A stretch of 64,000 nt of DNA from Nilaparvata lugens (GCF_014356525.2 NC_052508.1:52324442-52388441), one strand, 5' to 3'; positions 12,804 to 25,496 are shown, counted from the first letter of the stretch. Numbers and translations: made by a program. Notes: generated by a model not told the origin, from the sequence alone.

Positions 12804-13003
12804 CTATAGTCCGTGCAAACCTCACTTTGCAGCACGGTACTTTATGGTCAATGTTAATTCAATATGATAATAGGAGCACACTGTTGCCGTTTCTATGCTG
12901 ATTCTATCAAAAAGGGCTTTCTGGATTCTGGATTGAGTGGAATCCGGCAGCACTGTACTCCATCAGAGCAATGCTGCAATATAAGGTTTGCACAGACTAC
13001 AGT
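12804..13003. mobile_element. MITE with about 29-bp inverted repeats
   Basis: The left end atagtccgtgcaaacctcac plus tttgcagca is matched on the other strand by the right end tgctgcaatataaggtttgc plus acagactaca. Internal sequence has no ORF. Confidence 0.75.
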
Positions 13004-13524
13004 ACATTCAAAGTATTGATTTCGAAGTAGACAATATAACTTACTATTATTCTACTGTGGTCTGGTCGTCATAAATTTGCTGGTTGAAGAAGTATTTCAA
13101 ACTGAAATTTACAATTTACACTACAAAGTGTAGAGTTATTCATTGGATTTTATTGAATAATGCACCTTCCTGAAACAGAAAACTCACCAATAGGGCGATA
13201 GTGAATAATAATTGTCACGAAACTATGATCAAAGCTGGAAAATCACTTGAATATCAAAATATATTTTTTCGATCTCCATTAACAAAATAAAACAAAAAAT
13301 GTTCAACAGTTGAACAACTGTCATTTGTAAAAAAACAGAGGAACATTTCATACAATAGTTTCTTTTACTGTAATTGAACATTAGAAAATATATTTAAATC
13401 TCCGTTAACTACAAAACAAAAATAAAACTATTCAGTATATCTATAAAATGTTCATAAATGCTTGAATGATTCAATTTATGAAAACCAAAAATCCAATGTT
13501 CCAAACTTAAAAGTATGAACGATT
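13004..13524. other. AT-rich intron
   Basis: No gene seen. It is directly downstream of the piggyBac-like exon candidate and would be its 3'-UTR if that exon is real. No piggyBac terminal repeat was found here. Confidence 0.4.
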
Positions 13525-13712
13525 TCATCTGTGAAAATCAAAGAAGCACTTCATACAATAGTGTTTTTTGCAAGCTGCACATTTAAACTTGGTCTGTTTA
13601 GCTCTTCTCGTAGCTGATTCTCTTCCCTCAGCATTCACCATTTTTTTATAGCATTTGACGCAACGTCCTCTTTTTTTCGAACCATGGTCTACAAGGTAGT
13701 GACGGTTAATGT
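13525..13712 (-). CDS. Candidate terminal exon encoding a piggyBac-type Cys-rich domain
   Basis: The minus strand is open for 61 complete codons plus stop directly after a strong acceptor (polypyrimidine tract ending ttttccgtag). The two leading bases AC give the same phase as every lola terminal exon. The peptide starts I-N-R-H-Y-L-V-D-H-G-S-K-K-R-G-R-C-V-K-C. It goes on to K-F-K-C-A-A-C-K-K-H-Y-C-M-K-C-F-F-D-F-H-R, which is the layout of the C-terminal zinc-ribbon-like domain of piggyBac transposases. No transposase catalytic region or terminal repeats lie upstream. It may be a domesticated alternative exon of lola, the last exon of another gene, or a simple transposase remnant whose splice site is fortuitous. 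The open, intact Cys/His pattern argues for constraint or recency. Confidence 0.5.
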
Positions 13713-15029
13713 CTACGGAAAAATCAGAAAAAATAATGAGAAATTAAATCAAATAGGTACTTCTTAGCATTGTTGGGGGAGATTATGACGTGGAAAAATC
13801 CATAATGAATCAGATAAAACTCCAATCTTTCATAACCACGTATTTATTGAAGGAATCGAGAAAACTTAGTATATTAAACTGAAACAACACGAATTAACAG
13901 TTGATATGGATATCATATCATCACACAATATTCTCCTCAACCACATTATTACAATACTATGTACTGGCCTATTGAAAATGGTAACGTCGCCAATGTAGGT
14001 TTAGTTTACTTAACAGCCCTAGTTCGAAGCAGTGAAGAGCTAGGAAAGGTTGAAATGCATTCAATTACGACGCATCACATACACCATTGCATACGGCAAT
14101 CGACAGTAGATTCTGAACCTACGTTTACAGTGTTGCAGACTTGAGATTTATTTGAGGTGGGATTTTATAGAGGACCGTATTAACAATTTCTTCTAACAAT
14201 GGTTCCGTATAATTTGGTATGTTGATAGTGAGTTGAGGATGATCTCTATACAAGTTTAAAGTTCCGTCCATCTTTGTTAGATTGATAGAATTTTAATATA
14301 CATAAATAATTAAAACCCTCCTGAACAAAAAATGTAGACTATAGTAACGCTAGTTCCTCAATCAGATTCATCTCCTAATTATTCAGGAGAGCTGAAAAAA
14401 AAATATTCAATTTCGGCTATCATTTTTCCAAATATCGAAAAGAAAACGTGGATGAATTTCAATCAAGCTAACGTACTTCCAGCTGATATTTTATCACAAC
14501 ATAAATAATACATGTATATTAATGTCATCAATACAATACATAAAATCAAAAATTTTCTTCACTTCACTCCTAGTCTGGTTGAATAAACAAGTTTCGGTTG
14601 CAACTGCACCATAAATTTCTAGTGAATTAATAAGAACATGTAGCAGCAGAAATCTGTAAATGTAGCCATATGATTGGTGGATGTCCATTTATCTACCCCC
14701 TATCTATTTGATATTAAGAATTTGTGTAACATTTTTAGTATGTTCTCACGAACAAATTTTCGAAATGACCCATCCATGTGAAAAGGCTATCATTGGTCAA
14801 GACGACTCTCAGCTACAGTATGAGAGCTCTGTACAAAATGGGCGTGTCTTGTCTCGGCAAATAACAAAGCATTTCACCTTGATAGGTCATAGGTCAGTTT
14901 ATTATGTATTCTTATTAATCTATGAATTATATTAGAGATTGATAACGAGATAAAATATTGCAATAAAATAATACAAACTTTTCTTCTCGGATTAGTTATT
15001 CTCCATTTAGTTTTATTCAATGCCAACAA
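13713..15029. other. AT-rich intron
   Basis: Nothing supported. Small ORFs at 13959..14144 and 14494..14935 have no family features. Confidence 0.4.
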
Positions 15030-16062
15030 GTACTGAAGTTACTCTTTTCGCCAAACTGTGCGCCGCGGCGCCCGTGTGCCGCCGTTGTCTATCAGAGTCA
15101 CACTACAAAACAGTGCGGATCAGTCTGAGCGTGCGCCGTGCGGCTCAGGCTCTGCGGCTAGGCAACGAAATTACCTTCTGACAGTTTTATTTCAGAGAAT
15201 GATATCAACTGGGAAGACTGTTGGGGTGTGTACTGATGGAGGCCGGTCAATGTCGGGCCACTACCAAGGACTGCAATCTCTCATTCGGTCAAAAGCCCCA
15301 AACGCTCTTTGGACACACTGTATTTACACCGAGAAGCACTGGCAGCAGCAAAGTTCAGACCAGAGTTAAGTGCAGTTATAAAAACAGTGATAGAAGTAAT
15401 TAGTTTTATCAAAACCAGACCAATGAAGGCCCGATTTGTTTCTAATCTATGTGATGACACAGGTGCTCAACACTCATCGCTTTTGTACTATAGCAGTGCG
15501 CGATGGCTATCTCTGGGCAATTCTCTGCTAAGAGTATTTCAACTGAAGCAAGAAATCCACATACTTCTGAGTGAAGACAATAATTTTCTTACTGACATAC
15601 TCATTGATGAAAGTTTTCTCCTTAAACTGGCGTTCCTAACAGATATTTTTCAATGTTTGAACATTCTAAAAAAGTCTTTGCAGGGGAACAAAACGGATAT
15701 TTTTCAATTGACTAGTAAAGATGAAGCATTCAAGAAGACTTATGCTTGGGGAAAAAAATTTGAAGAATGAACTCCAGGTACAATGAACTTATAAAGTCAA
15801 ACAAGTGCATCCCTCCCATTAAATCAGACTTTGCTCATGACTGCTGCCATAAACTTTGCTAATCTAAGTGTTACATTTTTCAAGTAAGCACTTCATTCAT
15901 ATTTATATAATAAAATTTATATAGAAGTATATTAAGAATATAAGACTAGAAAATGTATTATTATAAATAATGCAATGCAAAATAAATAAATACTAGGTGC
16001 GCCGCCAAGCCATGTCTGTACTCAAAGGGAGCCGTAGGTCAAAAAAGTTTGGCAACCTCTGG
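15030..16062 (+). pseudogene. hAT-type (ZBED5/SCAND3-like) transposase relic
   Basis: Two overlapping plus-strand frames give one broken transposase piece. Frame one reads G-K-T-V-G-V-C-T-D-G-G-R-S-M, then S-L-I-R-S-K-A-P-N. After a frameshift near 15325 the second frame continues H-R-E-A-L-A-A-A-K-F, then V-I-S-F-I-K-T-R, then Y-S-S-A-R-W-L-S-L-G-N. These are blocks of the hAT family best known from domesticated ZBED5-like proteins. The 3' limit near 16062 carries aaagtttggcaacctctgg, resembling a hAT terminal repeat; the left end near 15044 keeps only cgccaaactgtgcgccg. N-terminal BED finger and C-terminal dimerisation region are missing, so it is inactive. Confidence 0.8.
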
Positions 16063-16404
16063 CCTAAGACATTCTAAAGAATCATTCTAAGAAGACAACA
16101 TTTGAAAAAAACCTCGTGATACATAAATAATAAATCATATGGGCGATTACAGTATTATTACTTAATAAAATTGTTAAGGTGATCTAATACTGTTATATTA
16201 TTATACTGCTATAATTTTGTTGGATCGTCAAATTATTGAAATATTATTACAGTAATTGCATACAAAACACATATTTTTACTTTCCTTGCCCTACTACCAT
16301 AGGTAAGGAAAGTATTGCTTTCCAAAAAAAATTAAGGTACCCCAATTTCAAGTTTTCTATACGTTTCAAGGTCCCCTGAGTCCAAAAACATGATTTTTGG
16401 GTAT

Positions 16405-16416
16405 TGGTCTGTGTAT

Positions 16417-16473
<57 letters not shown>

Positions 16474-16502
16474 TGTGTGTGTGTGTGTATGTGTGTATGT
16501 CT
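16405..16502. repeat. (TG)n microsatellite
   Basis: Almost uninterrupted TG repeats with occasional TA steps. It is an internal part of the family A element; the copy at 60794..61628 has the complementary (AC)n. Confidence 0.95.
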
Positions 16503-16599
16503 GTGAACACGATAACTCCATTCCTAATAAACCGATTGACTTGAAATTTTAAACTTATACCATGAGGACCCGACAATAAGAAATTCAATAAAATTCAAT

Positions 16600-17085
16600 T
16601 CAAGATGGCGGAAAAAATGGCGGATAATTACTAAAAAACCATGTTTTTCACGGTTTTCTCGAAAACGGCTCCAACGATTTTCTTCAAATTTATACCATAG
16701 ATAGCTATTCATAAGCCCTATCAACTGACATGAGTCTCATTTCTGGGAAAATTTCAGGAGCTCCGTAATATTCTTGAGAAAAATGGCGGATAATGACTAA
16801 AAAGCCATGTTTTTCACGGTTTTCTCGAAAACGGCTCTAACGATTTTCTTCAAATTTATACCATGGATAGCTATTTATAAGCTCTATCAACTGACATGAG
16901 TCTCATTTCTGTGAAAATTGCAGGAGCTCCGTAATATTCTTGAGAAAAATGACAGTTACTAAAAAACCATGTTTTTCACGATTTTCTCAAAAACGGCTCT
17001 AACGATTTTTTTCAAATCCATACCCTGTATAGTTATTTATTAGCTCTATCAACTGACATGAGTCTTTTTCCTGGGGTACTAATGG
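16600..17085. repeat. Tandem module of about 165 bp, three copies
   Basis: The phrase catgtttttcacggttttct occurs at about 16641, 16807 and (as cacgattttctc) 16969, each followed by aacggctctaacgatttt, a tatacca run and ctatcaactgacatgagtct. The spacing is 162-166 bases. It is internal to family A. Confidence 0.9.
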
Positions 17086-17510
17086 GGGGTCCACCCAATC
17101 CTTGAGAAATGGACTTTGTAACCTCCTTCTCGTGCATGAGGTAGGTAGGAACACGGTTTTTACTTTTTCTTCTTCCATATACCGTGGGTAGGTAGAGCAG
17201 TTTATAAAAAGAACACAGTCATAGTCAAGATATTTCATCTGTAGAACAGCTGTTTTGACGAATTTCAAAAAAAAACATCGAATTTCACAATATTTAAATA
17301 AAGGAAAAAGTACTCTGAAAACAATTGTATATACACATAATATTAAAATTTTAAGGTAGGGTTATAAAAAGGGCACTTTCTTCCGTGGATGTTTTTTTAC
17401 AAGAGAAATATTTGATCAAAATAAGGGGAAAGGTTTTTAAGCGAAAATAGATGTAACATTTTAAATAGTTCAATGAGCAAGGAAAGTTGTGTGAGTGTAC
17501 CACACCAGAT

Positions 17511-18398
17511 TTTTCTTTCTGGTTTCCATTGGTGAAGAGAACCTCAGGTTAGTCCTTGCTTTCTTTACTGTTGGAGAAAGATATCCAGGATCCAGGTGAA
17601 TTCTGAACCAAGGAATCTTTGGAAACACTGATGAGCCACTCGTGTGAATAATAAACGAAGGTCGAAGGATAAGGTCATAGAAATGGAATTTATGTCGATA
17701 AGTTTGTATAATTCATGTCATCATACACAGTTGTACATGAAAGCAAACAGTGTTGTGGAGTAAATATAATAGAATATAATGGAGTATAAATAGATTTCAA
17801 TTAAAACAAATATTCAACTGATATCAAGAAAATAGTCCCTGGTTTTTAAACAAAATAAACAATATTCTATCATCATGAAGAAAATATCATTACAACTTTG
17901 GTGGAGGGATCAATTAATTATAATGCGACTAATTATAATGCCGCTAAAATTGTCAGTCTTTTACAGAAGTTCAAGAAAATATACAAAGCCGCATCCTTAA
18001 TATTAGAACTCTACCTGATGAATTAGTAGAAAATTTATGTTGATAGCAAACCTTATAAGACATTAAAAACTTACTCCCCTTACAACACATTATTCCTGCT
18101 AAATTAATAGCCTGCTAATCGAAGAAACTCAGTGACTAGTGCACTGTAGAAAAAATGAAATTATAATGATGAATTAATAGAAAGAATAATAAATTATTAA
18201 GGCCTTTGCTATGAATGTAAATTCTTTTTTTTTTCTTTGATACCGTGTCCTGAAATTATCTTAAGGTTCCAATTTCAATTTATTTTCTTATACTTACAAT
18301 AAATTAATTCATAAAATTGGTACCTTCTTGATCTCTATTTTGTACTACAACATTAAATTAATGATGGCAGTGAACTTTTAAAGGAATATTTTTCAAGT
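17511..18398. other. AT-rich intron
   Basis: No ORF or element recognised. Confidence 0.4.
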
Positions 18399-18767
18399 GA
18401 GGTCCACGTTGTAATAGCAGTGGAGATAGATAGAACAGCGTTGCCGATTCTCTGCCATTCCACTGCCTTCTAGAGGATAGCTGGTACCGGTATATGATGT
18501 AATAGTAACTGTTCATTGTTATTTAAAATGATCAATAATTTTTCATGCGTCAAGAAAATATATTTTTCAATTATTAAATAATAATTTTTCTTGATTGAGA
18601 TTTAATATTTTGACAATTAAACATTTTGATAATGTTTTTACATTGTTAAAACACGATCTGGCAACGTTGCGCAGCTAGAAACGGATAGCGCTATCTGTTT
18701 TGTCGAATGATATACAAAGATAGCAACACCAATGTTAATCAAATACTGCCATTATAACGAGGACCTC
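18399..18767. mobile_element. MITE with about 24-bp inverted repeats
   Basis: The left end gaggtccacgttgtaatagc and the right end gccattataacgaggacctc are imperfect inverted repeats about 370 bp apart. No coding capacity. Confidence 0.7.
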
Positions 18768-19361
18768 GCTATAGTATCTTAGCTTTCATTGTTGAAAGTC
18801 TTAACTGGTGTCCTATTTAAACGTAAGTAGGAGAAAGATGTATAAGTTTCTTTGATCAAGTTGCAGCGTCTCATATTTGTAATACACATTGTAAATAGAT
18901 TAACAGAAGAAAACTTCTAATCTAGGTTTATTTTTTTAACAGCGCTACATAGTGATAAATGTCTCCGTAATTTAGCAGGTACTTAATTCTAGAGATTATA
19001 GATTATCATCACCACAGCTGAGTGTATAATTTCTCAAAATACATCTTTTTACAAGAATATAAGTATCACAATAATTTATCATTCTAAAATACTATTTAAG
19101 CTAGAGTTTATCATGTTTAATTCTAAGATGGAAGAACGCTCACTTGTATACAATATGTGTATGAAAATTACCGTACCATTAATAATTTCTGCACATTGGT
19201 TGAAATAGCTAAAACAGCCAATAGGCAACGATAAAATAATATAATAAGAATAGGTAGGTAATAGATCATTTCTTCTCGATCAGGATGAATCATCAATCTA
19301 TCATCCGGAGAAAATAATGAATTTGCATTATTTGTTAGTGGAGGAAAGTTATGTCACTAAG
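18768..19361. other. AT-rich intron
   Basis: Nothing supported. Confidence 0.4.
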
Positions 19362-19511
19362 TGCCGGTTGCACAAAAGCCGGTTAATTTTAACCATGATT
19401 AATTCCACGAGAGCCTATCAGAGAAGTCGTCTTTTCAAAAACGCCGTCTCTGAATGGTTCTCGTAAAGTTAATCACAGTTAAAATTTAACCGGCTTTTGT
19501 GCAACCGGGCC
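19362..19511. mobile_element. Small palindromic MITE
   Basis: A 150-bp near-perfect palindrome. The left arm starts tgccggttgcacaaaagccg and the right arm ends cggcttttgtgcaaccgggc. The whole unit can fold into one hairpin. This is a common insect fold-back MITE layout. Confidence 0.9.
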
Positions 19512-22149
19512 TCAGTAAATTATTTTAACTAAGTTACATGGAATGTATTAATAATGAGATCATTACTTGTTTACAGTACACGAGAATCAGGGTTGACTAG
19601 CAAAAATACTGTGCACTTTCAAATAATGACATGAATTCATTCCACTGCTACTTGACATTTGACAAGAAAATAATAAGAATACCAAAAACTGTCATTTTAA
19701 ATGCCAAAACATTTCCCAGAACTGAATTGTTTACTAAAATGAAGATAAAATCAATATACATTGAAATAGTAGTACCTAGATTAATTAATTGATCAATCGA
19801 TTGTTCTAATAGTTGAATAATACCATAATTCTCCAAATCACTAATTATTATCATTATTAATTATTGTTATCTACGCAAATCACAAGTCCCAAAAATATAG
19901 TACTTAAATACATTTATCTTGAATAATTATATTTTAAATTATTTATTGGATAATATCATGGACAAAGACAGCATAACAAAATATGTATATTTCATATCAA
20001 AAATAAATTCATATCATACATCAATAATATCCAGAAAAGTGATATCAATGTCGCTAATAATTAGTAGCTGATTCTGTATTTACAAAAACAACAAAAATGT
20101 CTTTAAAATATCATCATACCCACTGAGTACAGAAACGTACGAACATTTTTTTTTACCAAAATAGTCTATTATTGAATCTATCAATGATAATAATTCAATG
20201 TTTGTGATTGATGATAATGAAATATTTCATTGGAAGTTTTCCACAATATCAATGATATAAAATATAGAAAAAGCTAAGGCACAATATTTTTTGAAATACA
20301 GTAAATAATTTTTATAGATCAATAATAATGATTGATTTAGTCAATCAAATTTGTAGAAAAAAGAAGCATTAAAAAAGGAATATTACAGTTGTGTTATGTA
20401 CGACGTCGAGGTATTTTTCCATAATTAAAAACATAAATAGTAATTGTAAACCACGTCTTATTGTGTATTTATAACAGAACCTGGTTTCGTGGCTTCATCA
20501 GCCACAAGAACATGTTTTTCTTTGTGGCTTGATCCACGAAACCAGCTTTTGTTATAGGTATATGATAATAAAAAGTGGTTGGCAATTTCTATTTGTGTTG
20601 ATCAATATCAAATTAATGATCTTTCTTATAAATTCTCCTATCTAGTGGGTCAGAATCTTTTCATTAAAATCTATTATTTTCAAATCTATGAATAACAACC
20701 AAATCTGGTTCACTACCAGAGGAATATAAATGTTTCTGAATTAAAATTATTTGATTTAGTAAACCCTCAATAACTAAATAATTTCATCTAGACCTATAAC
20801 TTGACACAACATTGTCTTTCAATCATCATTCAGTTTGAAAGCGAGGAGTTTACAACATTTTAAAACTGTTGAATATCATGTATACTAGAAATAATAATTA
20901 TTAGCACTAGAGTGTATTGAAGACTAACATACACTTAAGTGCCATCAATGTGGGATAAAGAGTCGGTATGCTGCAAATATCAATACTGTGGCCTACAAAA
21001 AATGAGAAAAACGTTTGTTCTAGATTATAACATCGCCTTTTATGCGCCTCAGAAATAAGTAGAGTTAAAATGGAGTAATCCAACTATGGATACTACAAGT
21101 TGAATGTTTCAACTAAAAATAGGTAGCCTACATTGAAGTTTTTAAGTTACATCTAGTAAATCAATAATATTCAATGACAATGGTCTTTATTTCCATTGTC
21201 TATTTTTTTATTCAATAAAATTTATTCAGTTAAAAACGTAAGAGAATTGAAGCATGGCTTTCAAGCGTTTCAAGTTAAAAGAAATGTTAATTTCTCTATA
21301 ATACCTCGAGACCCTACTTCAAATATAAACATCTTGCATCTTTTATAAGATTTTTTAATTATAGTAAACACCAAAAACTAACAAAAACAAAGAAAGCCTT
21401 AACAGTTTCAAGCTTACCGACAAAAAATTTACGATAAAATTATCATGGATTGAATTGAAAGTTACAAAATACTGTGAAGAATAATTTGATAGTAATTGAT
21501 GATCACTGAAAATTTTATAAGTGGACATTTTTCCCTATACTAATTTTAGAGAGAGGTTCTTGATAGTTATACTATACTGGAACGATCTCAATTGTATTAT
21601 GATTATTTTTATGATGCATGTTGACAATAAGTGTATGTAAATAATAAACAAATAATATCAATTTCCTCATTGCGATAAAGTTCTTAACAAGTTGGAATTG
21701 AATGATTTCAAACTTGTGAATGAAAAGCATCACTATAGATTGTTCGAGTACATTATATTTTTGTCATAAATGCTGTCAATAGAAAAAATAAAAGATTAAT
21801 TTCGTCGCTGAAGTTATGTAATGAGCTTCTAAAAAAGTTTAGATTGTATGATTCCAAACTTGTAAATGAAAAGTATCACTATCGAATTAATTAATTTTTG
21901 TAATAAATGTTGTCGATGGATAATTAAAAGATTATCTCCTCGTTGTAGTTATGTAATAAAATTCTAAACAAAGTTGAAATTGAACTATTTCTAACACATG
22001 AAAAATATCAATAAATTTTCAGTTGAACAGTTTTATGTTTCAAACTTCTACCCAGCAACCAGCCACTCGCGTTTTAGAGTCCAAAGGAGGATGAATTTCA
22101 GACAAAATGTATGAACTCATTGGAGCAATATTGATCGGCAGACTAGATG
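19512..22149. other. AT-rich intron with one hairpin
   Basis: No gene seen. An inverted repeat at about 20480..20560 (ctggtttcgtggcttcatc and gatccacgaaaccag) may be a small fold-back element. The segment 21670..21990 shows two weak direct copies of a phrase around aacttgtgaatgaaaagcat. Confidence 0.45.
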
Positions 22150-22388
22150 TCAAACAGGTGGTTGACGGTGAACGAACGTAATGTGGCGATTGAGATGAAC
22201 CTTCTGGTAGGCACCGTAAGTGCAGTAGGGACAATTGAAACTATGTTCCTTTCCACACTCGTAAGTGCTGTGTCGGTACAATGATGACTTCCTTGAGTAG
22301 GCTTTATCACAATTATCGCAGCTGAACATTTTTCCGTCACTAGTGTTCATGCTATTACTCATACCACCAGTCATCTTCTTCTTAGCAC
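22150..22388 (-). CDS. lola: lola terminal exon, zinc-finger variant
   Basis: Terminal exon of 78 complete codons plus stop. The acceptor atgtattatcttgcag leaves bases GT, giving Gly after a donor ending in G. A 22-residue lead rich in Lys, Met, Ser and Asn precedes finger 1, C23-x2-C26-x12-H39-x4-C44, and finger 2, C52-x2-C55-x12-H68-x4-H73. The tail is R-Q-P-P-V. Finger 1 has Y-S-R-K-S-S in place of YKYK, and the linker is G-K-E-H-S-F-N. It is the first terminal exon downstream of the lysine-rich cassettes at 24787..25239 and 26943..27485, so it is their most likely partner, though the shared BTB donor could also join it directly. Confidence 0.92.
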
Positions 22389-23459
22389 CTGCAAGATAAT
22401 ACATTGAATACATTCAACAAGAAATCTATTTGGGTGGTGCCTATATTCGGGATATCTATTAATTTCAGTTATATCAATATAAATGAGTCTGATATAAGAC
22501 TAAGGAACCGAAAATGCAAATGAATAACTTATGTGCTTGCCTTATTGTCGAACAATAAAATCTCAAAATTAGACAAAAATCATGAATTGTAAACATAACC
22601 TATTTTTGGACAATTTCTATCTAAATTTTGGAAAAGGAACAGTTTTGGGCTTTGAGCCTGTTATTCCTTTCCCAATCATTCATAGTTGAGAATGATATTG
22701 TATGTATTAATGTATAAATAAATAAATAAACAATGGAAAGAGCAACCGTAGCTTACATTATTTTTTAGTTAGTGTACACATCAATATTAATCATGAACTT
22801 CAAGAACTGTATACTAATAATGCTTCTCATGTGATGATAAAGTATGGTGAATAATCAATCATCTTAGTGGTTGTCAGAGATTGAAACTATAAATTATTAT
22901 TGAATTTAAATTAAGTAGACCCTCAGGGGAAAATATTGTTATGCATTTTATAACACAGTAATAGGCAAATACTACCAAACTGACAACGCCTTTCTATGTA
23001 AAAATCATGACAGGGAGTTTTGATAACTAGCTTCATAATCATACTTCCTGTTGCTGGAAATGTATTTTATTTTTTATTGAAAATCAAAAGAAATAATAAA
23101 TATTGATATTCATTCGAGAATGCAAAGTCAGAGTGAAAATTCTTCCATGAGGAAGAAAATAGTATTAATTGCTTGAAACAGTTGAAGCTTAAATCTAAAG
23201 AACATTTTCAAGAGTTGATGACTACAGTGCATGATTATATTTCAATATTCATCACATACACAGCAATATTTTAATCTTCCAACCACCTTTTTCAGGATAC
23301 CTATGCCTATGATTGCCAATCTATCTCCTGGTTCCACAAATATATATTTGTATTATATAGACAGTGATTAGATAACGGTCGAATGCCACGAGAGCCAATC
23401 AAAGGAGCGGTAGACGTCTTCAAAGTCAACAATTCGGTCAAAAGTTAAGCAATCAGCAA
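22389..23459. other. AT-rich intron
   Basis: No gene or element recognised. Confidence 0.4.
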
Positions 23460-24640
23460 TGTTATGTTATGTTTGAAGGGACGGATTCAAGGATCCAAAG
23501 GTTCAAAGAACCCCACAAGTCAACCGAAGCTTATTGTGTTGACAAGTACATTAGTTAGGCAAACCAATACCTTTGTCCTTTACAAGATCCAGGAGTTTTT
23601 CCCTATACTAACATCCCATTCATCACCTGGTTGCTTGCAACCAAACAGAGCCTTTCTCCTTGCCCCTGGTCTCTCGCAATCCAGCGTGATATGCTTGGCT
23701 GTCTCTTCAGAATGATTGATCCTGAGACCAACGTGAGTTCCACTCCTGGCCTTTTTTGTAGGATCTTCCGCTGAGGGAGGGGTCGCCGAATTGCCTCTTG
23801 GGCACCTGGCCACATTTAAGCCTGGAGTTTCACCCATGTCTGGTCTCTTGGGTTTTTCCTTTTTGCCCCTCCAAAACTTTGCAGGGTCGAAAGCCTCACC
23901 TCTCCCAAGAATTTTTGCCCTTCTTTGAGCAGTAGTGAGGTTTGGTCTCTCCTCCAGCTCCGTTGTTCTATTGCAACCTCAGGCATTTCTCCTGAATCTT
24001 GCTTTTCTGGACTTCTGAGAAACTCATCCTCTCTCTTGTAGTTGAGATGATATGTTCGAGCTTATGTCATTCATGTCGTGATCAGTTCAGATTTCAGATT
24101 GAGGAACCTGCCCTGATGGGGCAGATCCCGATGGGTTTGAAGGCAAGGCCTTATACTCTGGGGATACTCTGGAGTTGCCTTGGGTTTTGGTTTGTTTATG
24201 TGGTTCCCACGAACAGCTAGGGAAGTGGAGTCAACCCACACAGAGACCCGCATGCCCAGGCAAGGCTAAATACTACAGGAGGGCGCCTGATATCCTGCAG
24301 GCACCGTTAGAGACACCATATAAAAGTATCACCCATCAGCACGGTCCACATAACAACTTGGGTTGGCCCAAGAAGAAGTAAGAATATGGCCAACGAAGGC
24401 CTAGAGATAGAAAAAGAAAGAAAGAATGGTACAGAGCTAAGTCAATGGAAAATGTTCCGTTCTAGAAATGAAAAGTTCCAAAACATATTAAAATGGAGAA
24501 GAAGGGCTTTGGAAAGGGGGTCCCTTTTAGTTGCCTACTACAACAAGCAGGGATACTGTGGGTGTATTTTCAACAAATTCTAGAGTACGATGTTGGACTC
24601 AAAGCTCCCCCAACCCACAATGTCGACATGAATGGATTCA
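23460..24640 (-). mobile_element. Decayed non-LTR retrotransposon fragment
   Basis: The minus strand encodes pieces of a retroelement protein end. The best is at 23580..23837, with E-E-T-A-K-H-I-T-L-D-C-E-R-P-G, which resembles the C-terminal Cys-containing block downstream of RT/RNase H in non-LTR elements (compare T-A-x-H-x-L-x-x-C). The segment 24440..24630 is an inverted copy of 6117..6310. Frames are broken and the reverse-transcriptase core is absent. The region is visibly richer in G+C than its flanks. Confidence 0.65.
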
Positions 24641-24786
24641 GATTTGAGCATAAAATTACATAAAACAGTACCATTCATAACATCGTCCTCAATCTAAACC
24701 ACACCAATATTGTCAATAAAAAATCGTCATCTACACAAAAACAATGGATATTACACAAGAAAAACAGAATGTGAACAATAATTTAC

Positions 24787-25239
24787 CTTTTTTATCGATA
24801 GGCGTGGACGATTTTTTCAGAGCAGCTTTCAGTTTGGCTTTCTCAGCTTTGGGCTTCAAAGCAGCAACCGCTACCACTTTAACCCCAATATTCTCTTTGG
24901 TATCATTTGTTACGCCATTTGTTTCAGCACTTTTCGGTTCTTTTTTCACTCTTGTCACTTTCTTCTTAGCAGCTTGCAGTTTGTAGTTGATGATTTTCTT
25001 CCTGATCACTGTGGCAATTTTGTTTTTGTTGCTGGTAGCTGCAGTTTTGAATTTGATCTGGTGCTGGATTTTGTGAACGGCGGTTGGTTTGGTGGTGCCC
25101 GTGGCTATTAGCTGCTTCCGTTTACGCAGTTTGCGTTTGTGTGATGCTGGATTAGCGCCTGGGGAGCCCAATTTTCGGGCATTTTTAGGCTCTAGTGCCA
25201 AGTACTCGAGGAATTCCTTAATCTTCCGTCCGCCACCTC
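24787..25239 (-). CDS. lola: lola symmetric lysine-rich cassette exon 1
   Basis: Internal exon of 453 nt. The acceptor gtacgttcacag leaves bases GA, and the donor is AAAAAAG|GTAAAT, which leaves one base. Entry and exit phases match, so the exon can be skipped or inserted without breaking frame. The product is about 150 residues, strongly basic: G-G-G-R-K-I-K-E-F-L-E-Y-L-A-L near the start, then H-K-R-K-L-R-K-R-K-Q, and a core I-R-K-K-I-I-N-Y-K-L-Q-A-A-K-K-K. It ends in K-A-A-L-K-K-S-S-T-P. It is related along its length to the cassettes at 26943 and 30832. No known domain was recognised. The basic runs suggest a nuclear-localising or DNA-contacting linker between the BTB region and the fingers. 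Confidence 0.85.
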
Positions 25240-25327
25240 CTGTGAACGTACACCTTGGATCAGTTGATATCATTTATACACTTCTACTTTAGCCTAATAT
25301 CATTTTCATAATATGGACGCAAGATCT

Positions 25328-25496
25328 AAAGGTATTTACAGATTCACGCGCTGCAAACATGAGCACAACACTTTTCATCAGCTGATTATATCATTATTTG
25401 TACAGAAACGGTAAGATGGAGAAATAAAAAGTTAAGCATCAGCTGATTAATAGTGAATTGCTTGTGTTTGCAGCGCGTAAATATGTACGCACCTTT
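25328..25496. mobile_element. MITE with about 30-bp inverted repeats
   Basis: The left end aaaggtatttacagattcac plus gcgctgcaaaca and the right end tgtttgcagcgcgtaaatat plus gtacgcaccttt are inverted copies. It lies 90 bp upstream of the cassette exon ending at 25239. Confidence 0.8.

Larger units (their letters stand above)
16279..17510. mobile_element. Dispersed element, family A (copy 1)
   Basis: The left end actttccttgccctactacc and the right end gagtgtaccacaccagattt match, in inverted orientation, the ends of the element at 60794..61628. The body carries a (TG)n microsatellite and three tandem modules. The tail has a further minus-strand ORF (16999..17268) that I regard as chance or transposon-derived. 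No transposase motif was recognised, so it is probably non-autonomous. Confidence 0.75.

Noticed and set aside
15058..15770. hAT-like ORFs considered as a domesticated ZBED5-type gene
   Set aside because: Frameshifted, without start region, BED finger or dimerisation domain, and bounded by a terminal-repeat-like end. A dead transposon is simpler.
16277..16588. Minus-strand ORF with a long His/Thr repeat
   Set aside because: It is translation of the (TG)n microsatellite inside a mobile element.
24071..24583. Several short ORFs on both strands in a G+C-rich patch
   Set aside because: They belong to a decayed retroelement and overlap in conflicting frames.
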